A stretch of 64,000 bases of DNA. Source: UBA9926 sp913064795. Its GTDB lineage: Bacteria; Pseudomonadota; Gammaproteobacteria; Pseudomonadales; Azotimanducaceae. The stretch covers positions 372,001 through 436,000 of the forward strand of contig JBJKZD010000009.1 of NCBI GenBank assembly GCA_045560765.1, read 5' to 3'. The notes beneath the pieces are model-generated. The model searched no databases. It saw nothing but the letters and a program-made list of their open reading frames with translations, and had not been told where the DNA came from. The translations under genes and the position numbers were made by a program. Below are positions 26,978 through 35,561 of the stretch, in pieces (position 1 is the first letter of the stretch; every line of letters begins with the position of its first letter).

Positions 26978-29098
26978 TCATTCAGCGGCTTGAACAATGG
27001 TTCTTGGCAGACGAAGTTCAAACGTCGAGCCCTTCCCGGGCTCGCTTTCGACTCTAATTTCGCCCTGCATCATCTCGGTTAACCGCTTGGTGATCGCAAG
27101 GCCTAGGCCGGTTCCGCCAAACTTAGCCGTGGTATCTTCGTCCGCTTGAGTGAATTCTTCGAATATCTTGGCAACTTGGTCTGGCGTCATTCCGATACCC
27201 GAATCGATGATTTTGAAGCTCAGAATCGGAGATGCCTCGACAACCTCCTCGCTAACATCAAAAACCACCACGCCCGCCTTGGTAAACTTACAGGCATTGC
27301 TTAAAAAATTGAGTAGTATTTGCCGCAACCGAGTTTCATCTGACGCCATCACCCCAAGGTCTTCAGTAAACCGATACTCGATCGTATTCGCATTCTTCTC
27401 CGCAAGGGGTTGGCTTACATCCTTAATGAATTTGAGTGCCGCAGTGAGATCAAACTCAGAAACATACAGTTCAAGCCGCCCTGCTTCTATTTTGGAATGA
27501 TCTAAAATGTCGTTGATCAACTGCAGCTGGTGGGTCGCGGAGTCACGTATTTTTTTAGTGTCTCCAAGTAGCCAATCCAAACCTTCGTCTTCCGCCTCCT
27601 CGGTGATCATTTCGGAATAGCCAATGATCGCGTTCAGTGGCGTTCGCAACTCGTGGGTCATGTTCGCCAAGAATTTACTCTTGGTTTCGCTTGCCGCATT
27701 GGCCTTGTCCCTGGCTTTTTCGAGCTCCATGGTCCTTGCTTGGACGAGACTATCAAGCTCTGCGTACTGGGCCTCGAGCTCTGCTGCCAAAGACCCAAAC
27801 GAGCGAGCGAACAAGCCGCTCACCGCATCGGCCTCGACTTCGAATCCCCCTTCTGCCTCTTTAGCCTGAGAGTTTTCGATTTCCTGCTCGAGTTCCATGA
27901 TGGTTGAGGCCATGCTGGATTGGCGGGTCGGGGGGAGCAGTTCTGCCAGAAGACGGGTCTGGCTTAAAATTTCCGTTTGTTGGGAAATTCTTTGACTTCG
28001 GGCTTCGCTGCGCATCAGATTGTAAGCCACCAACCGTTCCCGAAACGCTTCAATCGCTCTAGCGATCTTACCGACTTCGTCCTCGCGCTTTTGATTGATG
28101 CTGACTTCTAAGTCACCACGCGACAATGCCTCCAAAACACCTATCGCTTGACCGAGAGGGTTTAGCGCACGCCTTAAAAAGAAAAAGAGAAACAGGCCAG
28201 ATAATATTAAAAACAAGGTAGCCCCGAGGAGCGCTTGGAGAAGGTACTGCTCGCCCAGAACGATGGTTTCATTGATATCTTGCGCGAAGACCATCCGCAC
28301 AGGTTCGGCGGTACCAGCATCAATTTCCTTTGGGGTTATTGCGTGATATCTCTCGTTCAGCCGCTCAACAGCTGAACTCCTGAATCGATCTATCGCGTCT
28401 CCCTTAAAATCGGTCCGAGTACTTTCAGACATCGCTGCAGGCACGCTCGAAATCAGAATGACTGATCGACTATCGGCCTCGAATGCAGCACTCAGCTCTG
28501 AGAAATCCAATCCATAGTAGACATAAGCCAAGACCGTCGCATTGGCATAGATTGGGAAAACCAGCGAAAGCGAAAGCACTTCGCCCTTCTGAATAAAACC
28601 TCGGTAGGGTTGTTTAGAGAATGCGAAGTTTTTTAATGTCGCACCGAGCTCGGCAATCTCAGTCTCTGACAAGCGCATTTGTTCAGGGTCTTGAAAGGCT
28701 TTTAGAGGAAGACCCTCAAGATCAAAGATCACCAGGGTATCAAGGGTGTTGTTCTCGAGCAGCTTCGTATACTGATCCTGCAGGGCTATCTCGATCTTGC
28801 GCGGGTTTCTACTTCTGACCGCATCCACTGGACTACGACTACCCCGAAGCTTCCAGATCGAGGGGCGACCCGGGTCAGCGTCAAACGCGTAGTACTCTAG
28901 CTGATTAAAAAAAGCGTCTCGCGTTTTGTTAAAGAGAACCTGCTGATTATCTGAAATCTCTCGAGTCAGGGACTCAATCGATTGCTGGCGAAGCAAGACA
29001 TTTTCGGAGAGCACAATGATGACCGTCGCTAACAGCGAGACGAAAAAAAGCACTGTGATTTGATACAAGATCGAACTTGAAACTCGCTTAAACACCAT
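26978..29098 (-). CDS. Sensor histidine kinase with extracytoplasmic domain and HAMP
   Basis: Membrane sensor kinase of 706 residues. Order: TM1 about 11-31; periplasmic sensing domain about 32-285 with Cache-like features; TM2 about 286-308; HAMP about 309-360; coiled coil about 400-475; HisKA with phospho-acceptor His482 (FLANMTHELRTPLN); HATPase_c with N box Asn601, DSGIGM at 632-637 and GGTGLG at 661-666. There is no receiver domain and no response-regulator gene next to it, so it is an orphan kinase here. It converges with iorB-like and diverges from the cytochrome c gene, which suggests control of that periplasmic oxidation system. That link is inference. ATG 29098 follows AGGAAGA. Confidence 0.92.
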   Translation of the reverse strand: MVFKRVSSSILYQITVLFFVSLLATVIIVLSENVLLRQQSIESLTREISDNQQVLFNKTRDAFFNQLEYYAFDADPGRPSIWKLRGSRSPVDAVRSRNPRKIEIALQDQYTKLLENNTLDTLVIFDLEGLPLKAFQDPEQMRLSETEIAELGATLKNFAFSKQPYRGFIQKGEVLSLSLVFPIYANATVLAYVYYGLDFSELSAAFEADSRSVILISSVPAAMSESTRTDFKGDAIDRFRSSAVERLNERYHAITPKEIDAGTAEPVRMVFAQDINETIVLGEQYLLQALLGATLFLILSGLFLFFFLRRALNPLGQAIGVLEALSRGDLEVSINQKREDEVGKIARAIEAFRERLVAYNLMRSEARSQRISQQTEILSQTRLLAELLPPTRQSSMASTIMELEQEIENSQAKEAEGGFEVEADAVSGLFARSFGSLAAELEAQYAELDSLVQARTMELEKARDKANAASETKSKFLANMTHELRTPLNAIIGYSEMITEEAEDEGLDWLLGDTKKIRDSATHQLQLINDILDHSKIEAGRLELYVSEFDLTAALKFIKDVSQPLAEKNANTIEYRFTEDLGVMASDETRLRQILLNFLSNACKFTKAGVVVFDVSEEVVEASPILSFKIIDSGIGMTPDQVAKIFEEFTQADEDTTAKFGGTGLGLAITKRLTEMMQGEIRVESEPGKGSTFELRLPRTIVQAAE

Positions 29099-29169
29099 TC
29101 TTCCTATAAAAAAAATTGGTTATACTGCTGCTCAAAGAAAGTCTATCAAAAAACCAGTTGGACCACTCT
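29099..29169. promoter_or_regulatory. Divergent promoter region, kinase / cytochrome c
   Basis: Only 71 bp separate the two divergent start codons. TATACT at 29121-29126 fits a sigma70 -10 box for the cytochrome c direction, preceded by A-tracts. No clear -35 is seen. The shared region suggests joint control. Confidence 0.4.
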
Positions 29170-29748
29170 ATGCCTCGAATCTCGCGCGTATCCATCACTA
29201 GCGGTTTTATTTTCAGCCTTTTGTCTGTTTTTGCATGCGCTGAAAAAACCGACGCCCAAAACGCTTTGGACTTGCTTGCGCTTGGGAAAGTCGTCTACAC
29301 CACTGGGGCCGAGAGTTGCCAAACTTGCCATGGCGCCGATGGCCTCGGAACCAGTCGGTCAAGCGTGAGCTTGCGCGAACCCCAATCTTGGAAAGCCTTC
29401 CAGCTCGAATCAGCGCTGAGAGGATCACCCCAAGCCATCAAATCGGAAACGGTGGTGAAAGCGGTCATTGCCCTGGGCGCAAAGGGATGGAATGAGAAAA
29501 ATTTCGGAGAGCTGAGATCGCACCTCGAAAGCTCGGTCCAAGAACAAGAAAACTCCGGAAAGTCGCTGCCTTTTGATGAGGACATGATTGGACTGGATGG
29601 ACCGAACAAAAAAGCGCTCACCATGCGGGTCATTAGAATGATGCGAAAAGCGGGCATGCCCCGGGCTTCTTCATCTGAAATCAACGACATTCTCGCCGCT
29701 GCCGCGTTTACTTACATTAACGAAGCTTTCGTAGAACCAGCGGAATAA
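29170..29748 (+). CDS. Exported mono-heme cytochrome c
   Basis: Small c-type cytochrome, 192 residues from ATG 29170. N-terminal signal peptide (hydrophobic ITSGFIFSLLSVFACA), with a Cys just after the hydrophobic core, so lipid anchoring is possible although the lipobox is not canonical. One heme site CQTCH near residues 56-60 with LGTS following; an axial Met could be MRVIRMMRKAGM in the C-terminal part. Electron-transfer role in periplasm. It lies 2.2 kb downstream of the iorAB-like genes, with the convergent kinase gene between, and may take electrons from them. A good intrinsic terminator follows 55 bp after the stop. Confidence 0.85.
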   Translation: MPRISRVSITSGFIFSLLSVFACAEKTDAQNALDLLALGKVVYTTGAESCQTCHGADGLGTSRSSVSLREPQSWKAFQLESALRGSPQAIKSETVVKAVIALGAKGWNEKNFGELRSHLESSVQEQENSGKSLPFDEDMIGLDGPNKKALTMRVIRMMRKAGMPRASSSEINDILAAAAFTYINEAFVEPAE

Positions 29749-29803
29749 CAAAAAGCGCCAAAACTTGATCGGCGCTCAGCAGCCCCTGTCCCCAGACTGA
29801 GGT

Positions 29804-29825
29804 CCCCACGCCGGTGGGGGTTTTT
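29804..29825 (+). terminator. Rho-independent terminator after the cytochrome c gene
   Basis: CCCCAC-GCCG-GTGGGG stem (6 bp, 4-base loop) followed directly by G then TTTTT at 29821-29825, and 56 bp past the cytochrome c stop. Orientation and position fit termination of that gene. Confidence 0.85.
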
Positions 29826-29875
29826 AATCAAGTTTTCGGGGTGAAACTTTCCCGATAGCCATTTTCCCAAAAAAA

Positions 29876-29945
29876 CTTCTGGGTAAAAACTTTTGAATTA
29901 GAGCTTTTGAATTAGAGCTTCTGAACAAAAGCTTCTGAAAAAGCG
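29876..29945. repeat. 14-bp tandem repeat, 5 copies
   Basis: Units of exactly 14 bases: cttctgggtaaaaa, cttttgaattagag, cttttgaattagag, cttctgaacaaaag and cttctgaaaaagcg. The central two are identical and the flanks have drifted. Confidence 0.85.
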
Positions 29946-30054
29946 CCTCCGCCCATCACCCTTTCCAATCAACTGCCTGCAAATAATGAGGCCTTTGCGC
30001 ATAAGCGCCTCACCTAAAAGTGATGAAATCCGAATGACTCTTTTTACAAACCCT

Positions 30055-30105
30055 ATTACGATTCAATCCACATTACGATTCAATCCACATTACGATTCAA
30101 TCCAC
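30055..30105. repeat. 17-bp tandem repeat, 3 perfect copies
   Basis: attacgattcaatccac three times without mismatch, just past the 3' end of the reductase gene. The complete identity suggests recent duplication. It shares no sequence with the 14-bp array 110 bp to the left. Confidence 0.97.
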
Positions 30106-30128
30106 CCCTGAAACCGGGGGTCGCAAGC

Positions 30129-31133
30129 TTAGGATGCTTTGACCATCAATTTTCCTAGATTGCCGCCGCTGAACATGAACTGCAGCGCCTCGGGATAGGC
30201 ATCAATGCCCATTAAAATCTCTTCCGGCAGCGAAATCGATCCTTCGGCCAGCCACTCTGAAAGCTGCGCTTTAGCAGGCGCCATCCGCTCGGGGAAATGA
30301 AAATAAGCAAACCCCTCCATCACTGATTGACGCTCGGCCAAGCGTAAATACATCGATGGACCCGTCACATGGTCCATGTCATCGTACTGAGAAATCGCAC
30401 CACAAATCACAACACGCGCCCGCAAGGCCAGATGATCAAGCACAGCGTCCAAAATCGCACCGCCCACATTATCAAAAAACACATTGATTCCGTCGGGGGC
30501 GAGCCGTTTGAGCTCAGCAGAGACATCCTGGCCTTTGTAGTCGATCGCCGCATCAAAACCCAATTCAGCGGTCAAAAACTGTGTCTTGCGTTCTCCCCCT
30601 GCGATCCCGATCACATAAGCACCCGCTTTTTTCGCGATCTGGCCCGCAACGGCACCAACGGCTCCGGCAGCAGCAGAAACCACAAAGATGTCGCCAGACT
30701 TCACCTTCGCCACTTGCTCCATACCAATAAAGGCCGTGATGCCCGTCGAGCCACCCAGCAGCCCGAGATGCACACTCAAAGGACCATACCCGTCATCAAC
30801 CCGCTCTACCATTTCCGGTGTTACCGTTGCCAAAGTCTGCGCGCCGAGCCCCCCTCGAACGGCCTGACCCACTGGCCATTCAGGCACTGTTGATTCGATG
30901 ATCCGCCCGACGCCGCCAGCGAGTATGACGCCCCCAATGGCCACTTGCCGGTGATAACCCTCGCCCCGAAGCATGGTTCGCATCCCTGCATCGACTGAAA
31001 TATAGTCGACTGCGACGCGCAATTGTCCCTCGGCAAGCGGCTCTAGCGCTTCATCCTCAACAAGAAAGCAATCAGGCGTTGCATCCATTGTGGGTCTTTT
31101 TGCCAGGATGACCCGGCGGTTTACACTCGTCAT
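30129..31133 (-). CDS. NADP-dependent MDR oxidoreductase (CurA/PTGR-like ene-reductase)
   Basis: Zinc-free medium-chain reductase, 334 residues, reducing the C=C bond of an enone using NADPH. Seen: N-terminal RRVILAKRPTMDATPDCFLVED, then the Rossmann motif VSAAAGAVGAVAGQIAKKAG and YVIGIAGG with KTQFL following; VFFDNVGG near 250 is characteristic of prostaglandin reductase, curcumin reductase and LTB4 dehydrogenase relatives. Start at ATG 31133 because AGAGGT lies 5 bases upstream and the conserved N-terminus begins here; open sequence further upstream is not conserved. It is divergent from the MFS gene. Substrate not known. Confidence 0.92.
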   Translation of the reverse strand: MTSVNRRVILAKRPTMDATPDCFLVEDEALEPLAEGQLRVAVDYISVDAGMRTMLRGEGYHRQVAIGGVILAGGVGRIIESTVPEWPVGQAVRGGLGAQTLATVTPEMVERVDDGYGPLSVHLGLLGGSTGITAFIGMEQVAKVKSGDIFVVSAAAGAVGAVAGQIAKKAGAYVIGIAGGERKTQFLTAELGFDAAIDYKGQDVSAELKRLAPDGINVFFDNVGGAILDAVLDHLALRARVVICGAISQYDDMDHVTGPSMYLRLAERQSVMEGFAYFHFPERMAPAKAQLSEWLAEGSISLPEEILMGIDAYPEALQFMFSGGNLGKLMVKAS

Positions 31134-31458
31134 CGTTACCTCTGTCTGCTGCACCGGTGGTGCGCTGTGATTTGATCCCATAAGCCTAACACGGCCCAAA
31201 ATAACCGACCAAGACAACATCATTGATCCCCCCTTTAAAGCGCAGGGCAACTGTGCGGAGCTATCGATAAAGCGAAGCGCTAGGCTCGTCCCACTTCGAG
31301 TTTAACCAGGAGCGTCTGGAATCCTGCACGGGAGGCTGGCTGGAAGACAGTTTCTCGTGAAATCATCAGCAAAGCGCAGGGTCGGGCGACATTTAGGTTG
31401 CATTCAAAAAATCATCACGCCATGCTCGCATTTCAAAAATAATAACAAAGGATGCCAA
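31134..31458. other. Divergent intergenic region reductase / MFS carrier
   Basis: About 325 bases between two divergent genes, expected to hold both promoters. I recognise no clear -35/-10 pair, operator, tRNA or small gene. Only a short AGCGAAGCGCT palindrome stands out. Confidence 0.45.
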
Positions 31459-32754
31459 ATGGCAATGACCGAGACGGACCCGCTAGAGACTCAATCCGTA
31501 TTCAGCCCCGCAATGCGTCGTTATGCGCTGAGCGTATTGGTGGTCGTGTACACCTTTAATTTCATCGATCGTCAAATTCTCTCAATCTTGCTTGAGCCGA
31601 TTAAGCAGGATCTCGGATTATCCGATACCGCACTGGGTATGCTCACCGGTTTTGCCTTCGCCCTTTTTTACGCCACCCTTGGCATCCCCATCGCGCGGCT
31701 GGCGGACCGTGGCAATCGGCGAAACCTCATTGCGATTGCCCTCACGGTTTGGAGCGCCATGACCGCTGTATCGGGCCTCGCTCAGAACTTTTGGCATTTG
31801 CTGATCGCCAGAATCGGCGTCGGCGTCGGCGAGGCTGGATGTTCTCCCCCCGCGCATTCAATGATTGCTGATTACTTCCCCTCTGAGAACAGAGCAACCG
31901 CCCTTGGTATCTACGCTCTGGGCATTCCTTTCGGCATTTTGTTTGGCTTCATCGCAGGCGGCTGGCTCAACGAATTTTTCGGGTGGCGGGTCGCCTTCTT
32001 TGTTGTGGGCGTGCCTGGCCTGTTGCTGGCGATACTGGTCCGCTTTAGTCTGCGCGAGCCCCCCCGCGGCATGGCGGAGGGCCGAACCGCAGCAGAGGCG
32101 CAGCCCGGTGTGCTCGAAACGTTCCGATTCTTATGGACCAAAAAATCTTTTCGCCACATGGCCATCGGCGGAGGGCTGACTGCGTTTGTTGGCTACGGTA
32201 TCGTGACCTGGGTTCCTTCTTTTTTGATCCGCTCCTACGGGATGGGCACCGGTGATGCCGGCACTTATCTTGGGCTAATTTTAGGGATCCCGGGCGGCAT
32301 TGGCATCGTTTTAGGCGGCTATCTCGCTGATCGTTTTGGAGCACGCGATCAACGGTGGTATCTGTGGATTGTGACCGTTGCGCTACTGATCAGCGTCCCC
32401 ATCAGCTTTGGCATTTACCTCAGCGATACAGCAACCGCGAGTCTATTGTTTTTGATCCTGCCGATCCTTTTGGGTAACTTTTATCAAGCCACGACATTCT
32501 CTCAAGCTCAGGGCCTCGTCCCGCTTAGAATGCGCGCAGTCGCGGCGGCCGTCCTATTGTTTATTCTCAATATCATTGGCCTAGGTGCTGGGCCTCAGAT
32601 GGTGGGCATCGTCTCTGATCTATTGCAGCCAACCTACGGGGATGAATCACTCCGCTACGCACTCTTGATTTTGGGGCTGGTGAACATTTGGGCGGCCTAC
32701 CATTACTTTATCGCAGGCCGTTATTTGGCCCAAGACCTGGAAAAAGACAATTAA
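31459..32754 (+). CDS. MFS transporter, spinster-like
   Basis: Major facilitator carrier, 431 residues and about 12 hydrophobic segments. Seen: FNFIDRQILSILLEPIKQDLGLSDTALGML in TM1-loop, GIPIARLADRGNRRNLIA (the MFS loop 2-3 motif), and GVGVGEAGCSPPAHSMIADYFP, all typical of the spinster/aromatic-acid branch. ATG 31459 has AAAGGA 6 bases upstream; frames open further upstream lack membrane character. The cargo is unknown; carriers of this branch move lipids, organic acids or drugs. It is divergent from the reductase gene and converges with the amidase gene downstream. Confidence 0.92.
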   Translation: MAMTETDPLETQSVFSPAMRRYALSVLVVVYTFNFIDRQILSILLEPIKQDLGLSDTALGMLTGFAFALFYATLGIPIARLADRGNRRNLIAIALTVWSAMTAVSGLAQNFWHLLIARIGVGVGEAGCSPPAHSMIADYFPSENRATALGIYALGIPFGILFGFIAGGWLNEFFGWRVAFFVVGVPGLLLAILVRFSLREPPRGMAEGRTAAEAQPGVLETFRFLWTKKSFRHMAIGGGLTAFVGYGIVTWVPSFLIRSYGMGTGDAGTYLGLILGIPGGIGIVLGGYLADRFGARDQRWYLWIVTVALLISVPISFGIYLSDTATASLLFLILPILLGNFYQATTFSQAQGLVPLRMRAVAAAVLLFILNIIGLGAGPQMVGIVSDLLQPTYGDESLRYALLILGLVNIWAAYHYFIAGRYLAQDLEKDN

Positions 32755-32890
32755 ACCCTCAGCGCGGGAGGGCCAACGTTGCATCGAGTGAGGCAGGGTC
32801 TGATCTTTGCCCCGTCGTCATTTTGAAGTCATTTTATCCCACCGAATCGCCTGCTTTAGCGCAGGCTGAGCGCGCGAAGCTGGAGACAGA

Positions 32891-34291
32891 TCACCAAAGT
32901 TGCTCAGTCAAGACGCCACTTTGCTGTTCAATGACCTCAAGGGCATCAAGTATGAGATCCTCTCTAAACCGTTGACCCACAATTTGAACGCCAGAGGGGC
33001 GATCCTCAATCAGGCCCGTTGGGACAAAACCAGCGGGCAGTCCCATATAGTTCATGCCATAACTGTAGATGGCCGAATCAAATAAATCCTTACAACCGTC
33101 AAAGCTTTCGTCATAGTCGTAATCATACGTGGGACGCATTAAAAAGGGTGTTAACACCAGGGGATAGTTAGAAAGGAACACATTCCAAGGCCTAATTATC
33201 CCGCTCCTTTGCCCTACACCCAGCATATAACCCTGGTAATCGACGGTCTCTGCCATTTCATAGTAGTAATCAAAAATATTCTGGATTGTTTGGCTGCCGT
33301 GTTCCCGGGCGATTGGATCAAGACCCTCTTTGATTTCAAGGATTGCGACACTGAACCAGGCTTTCGCCGCATCTTTGATGCTCGGGACCTCAACCTCTTC
33401 AACCTGATAGCCAGCGGCTTCGAGCGCTGCTGCGGCTCGATCAAGACTCTTAACGATTTCGGGGTGGATTGGATAGCCATGCGCTTGTTTCGTCATCGCC
33501 ACACGGATGGGGGCTTCAGGCTCCGGGCCAAAAAAAGGAACCGGTGCCCACCAAGGGTCTCTCGGATCCGACTGTGACATCACCTGTGTGGCCAATCGAA
33601 CATCCTTCACCTCGCGACAAATCGCGCCTTGAACAGACATCAGTTGAGATAAAAGCCCGCGCTCTGCCAAAGCCGATGGATTAAATGCTGGCACCCGGCC
33701 AAGACCCGGCTTGATCGTGGCACAACCGCAGCAAGAGGCTGGAAACCGAAGTGAACCCGCAATATCGTTACCATGATGAATCGGGCCAATTCCTGCTGCG
33801 CAGGCAGCGCCAGCACCCCCTGAAGATCCCCCTGGAGAGGCGCGATCATCCCAAGGGCTCTTGGTTCGCCCATGAAGCGGGTTATCCGTGGTGACGCGCA
33901 TCGACAATTCTGGGGTGTTCGTTTTCCCAATAATAATCGCCCCAGCATCGAGCAGATTTTGGACAATGGGAGAATGACCCGGCGCAGTATTGTCCGCCAT
34001 GACGGTCATTCCGTTGGTCGTCGGCGTACCTTCATAGTCAACATTCACTTTAACCGTGACGGGAATCCCCTCTAAACTGCGCTGGGGTTCCCCCCGGGCC
34101 AACCGCGAATCAGCCTGCCTGGCCGCGGCCATCGCTTGTTCCGAGTAATCGTAGACGATGGCATTAAGACTCGGGTTCGCGGAGTGCATCCGTTCGAGGA
34201 CGGACTGAACCACGTCCTGAACCGAGAACAGTTTTCCTGAAAGACCCTTGCGCAGAGCCACCGCGCTGTATTGCCAAAGTGGACGACTCAA
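32891..34291 (-). CDS. Amidase signature family hydrolase (second copy)
   Basis: 466-residue amidase. The triad is seen: Lys81 in PVTVKVN, cis-Ser156 in SPGGSSGGAG, nucleophile Ser180 in NDIAGSLR, with the 24-residue spacing. It is not a recent duplicate of the amidase at 7.7 kb, since the sequences differ along most of their length (for example GGSSGGAGAA versus GGSSGGSAAA, and AGSLRFPASC versus GGSIRNPAHF). The likely start is TTG 34291 with GGGAG 6 bases upstream; no ATG fits as well. C-terminal end FREDLILDALEVIEQ is normal for the family. Substrate unknown. The gene is divergent from the TauD-type gene. Confidence 0.9.
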   Translation of the reverse strand: MSRPLWQYSAVALRKGLSGKLFSVQDVVQSVLERMHSANPSLNAIVYDYSEQAMAAARQADSRLARGEPQRSLEGIPVTVKVNVDYEGTPTTNGMTVMADNTAPGHSPIVQNLLDAGAIIIGKTNTPELSMRVTTDNPLHGRTKSPWDDRASPGGSSGGAGAACAAGIGPIHHGNDIAGSLRFPASCCGCATIKPGLGRVPAFNPSALAERGLLSQLMSVQGAICREVKDVRLATQVMSQSDPRDPWWAPVPFFGPEPEAPIRVAMTKQAHGYPIHPEIVKSLDRAAAALEAAGYQVEEVEVPSIKDAAKAWFSVAILEIKEGLDPIAREHGSQTIQNIFDYYYEMAETVDYQGYMLGVGQRSGIIRPWNVFLSNYPLVLTPFLMRPTYDYDYDESFDGCKDLFDSAIYSYGMNYMGLPAGFVPTGLIEDRPSGVQIVGQRFREDLILDALEVIEQQSGVLTEQLW

Positions 34292-34579
34292 AGCTGTACT
34301 CCCGATCAGTGATGACCTTCAATCTAACAACTCAATCCCGGGAAGTGAATCGCCGCATTGTAAAGCGAGGCGTTGATCCCAGAGCGCCCTCCGCAACCCA
34401 TCACTGACGGGTCAGCAATCAGGGTTTGTCTGAGGAAGGGCCCAATCAGCGTTCGATGCTTAACCCTAATCATAGGGGGTGATCGACCACCTCTGGGGCG
34501 CTGTAATCTAGACGTCTTTCAGTTACATTCAAACAACAGGCATCGTTTGGAACATTCCTGATCAGGCGAGGGTAAGCAA

Positions 34580-35389
34580 ATGGTCTACCAACACATTTCG
34601 GTCCAACCGTTAACACCCACAATCGGCGCAGTGGTCAGCGGTATCGACTTGGGCGCACCGAGCGCTGAAGCCTTTGCAGAAATCAAACGCGCTTGGCTTG
34701 AGCACCTTGTCTTATTTTTTTGTGACCAAACAATCAATCCGGAACAGCATTTGAAGCTGGGGCACATGCTAGGAGAACTCCATATTCATCCAGCGGCACC
34801 GTATCGAGATGATAACCCAGCACTGATGGCCATTTATGCGGGACCCGATTCTCATCGCAACAACGGCGATACCTGGCACAGCGATGTGTCTGCTGACGAA
34901 GAACCACCTATGGCCAGCATTCTATATCTGCAGACCGCGCCAGAGGTTGGAGGCGACACCCTTTGGGCCAATATGTATGCCGCTTATGAGGCGCTGTCCA
35001 GCCCAGTCAAAGCTTTACTGGGTTCCTTATCGGCTAAGCATTCTGCCAATTACACCGGATATTATGGTGATCATGAGCCCCAACGAAAAAACCCCAGCGC
35101 AGAGCACCCCGTGATTCGGACGCATCCAGAGACGGGAAGAAAAGCACTGTTTGTGAACCAAGGGTTCACTCGAAGGATCATTGGCCTATCTGATCATGAA
35201 AGCCAATCCTTGCTTGATATGCTATTTGATCATATCAAGCACCCGCAATTTCATTGCCGATTTCAGTGGCAAGAGAATACCGTCGCACTTTGGGACAATC
35301 GATGCACGCAGCACTTGGCGGTGTGGGATTATTTCCCTGAGGTTCGGAGTGGGACCCGGGTCACAGTGAAGGGAGACCGGCCTTTTTGA
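34580..35389 (+). CDS. TauD/TfdA-family Fe(II)/2-oxoglutarate dioxygenase
   Basis: Non-heme iron dioxygenase that uses 2-oxoglutarate and oxygen to oxidise a substrate such as taurine, alkylsulfate or an aryloxyacid. 269 residues. Facial triad visible: His100 and Asp102 in DTWHSDVS, His245 in TQHLAVWDY; the 2-oxoglutarate-binding Arg is Arg260 in GTRVTVKG. The N-terminal GAVVSGIDLGAP motif is typical. Start ATG 34580 has GAGGG 7 bases upstream. It is divergent from the amidase gene and a single gene by spacing. Sulfonate, sulfate-ester or related metabolism is possible given the sulfatase at 46 kb, but this is a guess. Confidence 0.93.
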   Translation: MVYQHISVQPLTPTIGAVVSGIDLGAPSAEAFAEIKRAWLEHLVLFFCDQTINPEQHLKLGHMLGELHIHPAAPYRDDNPALMAIYAGPDSHRNNGDTWHSDVSADEEPPMASILYLQTAPEVGGDTLWANMYAAYEALSSPVKALLGSLSAKHSANYTGYYGDHEPQRKNPSAEHPVIRTHPETGRKALFVNQGFTRRIIGLSDHESQSLLDMLFDHIKHPQFHCRFQWQENTVALWDNRCTQHLAVWDYFPEVRSGTRVTVKGDRPF

Positions 35390-35561
35390 GATGATCTCTT
35401 TAAAAAAGTCTTTTTGCACGCGAAACGCTACCAGGCTGCTATTGTGTCACCGTTCCTGGGATTAACCCTTCCAAGTCGCCCTTAACCGCCTTGTGGGCGG
35501 TGCTTTACACGCACCTTGCATTCTGGCCATGCTGTGGTTTGAACGCATTCCCCGCTGAGGT

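Noticed and set aside
30369..30893. 174-codon open frame opposite the MDR reductase
   Set aside because: It lies antisense to a gene with clear family motifs and has no ribosome-binding site or recognisable domain.
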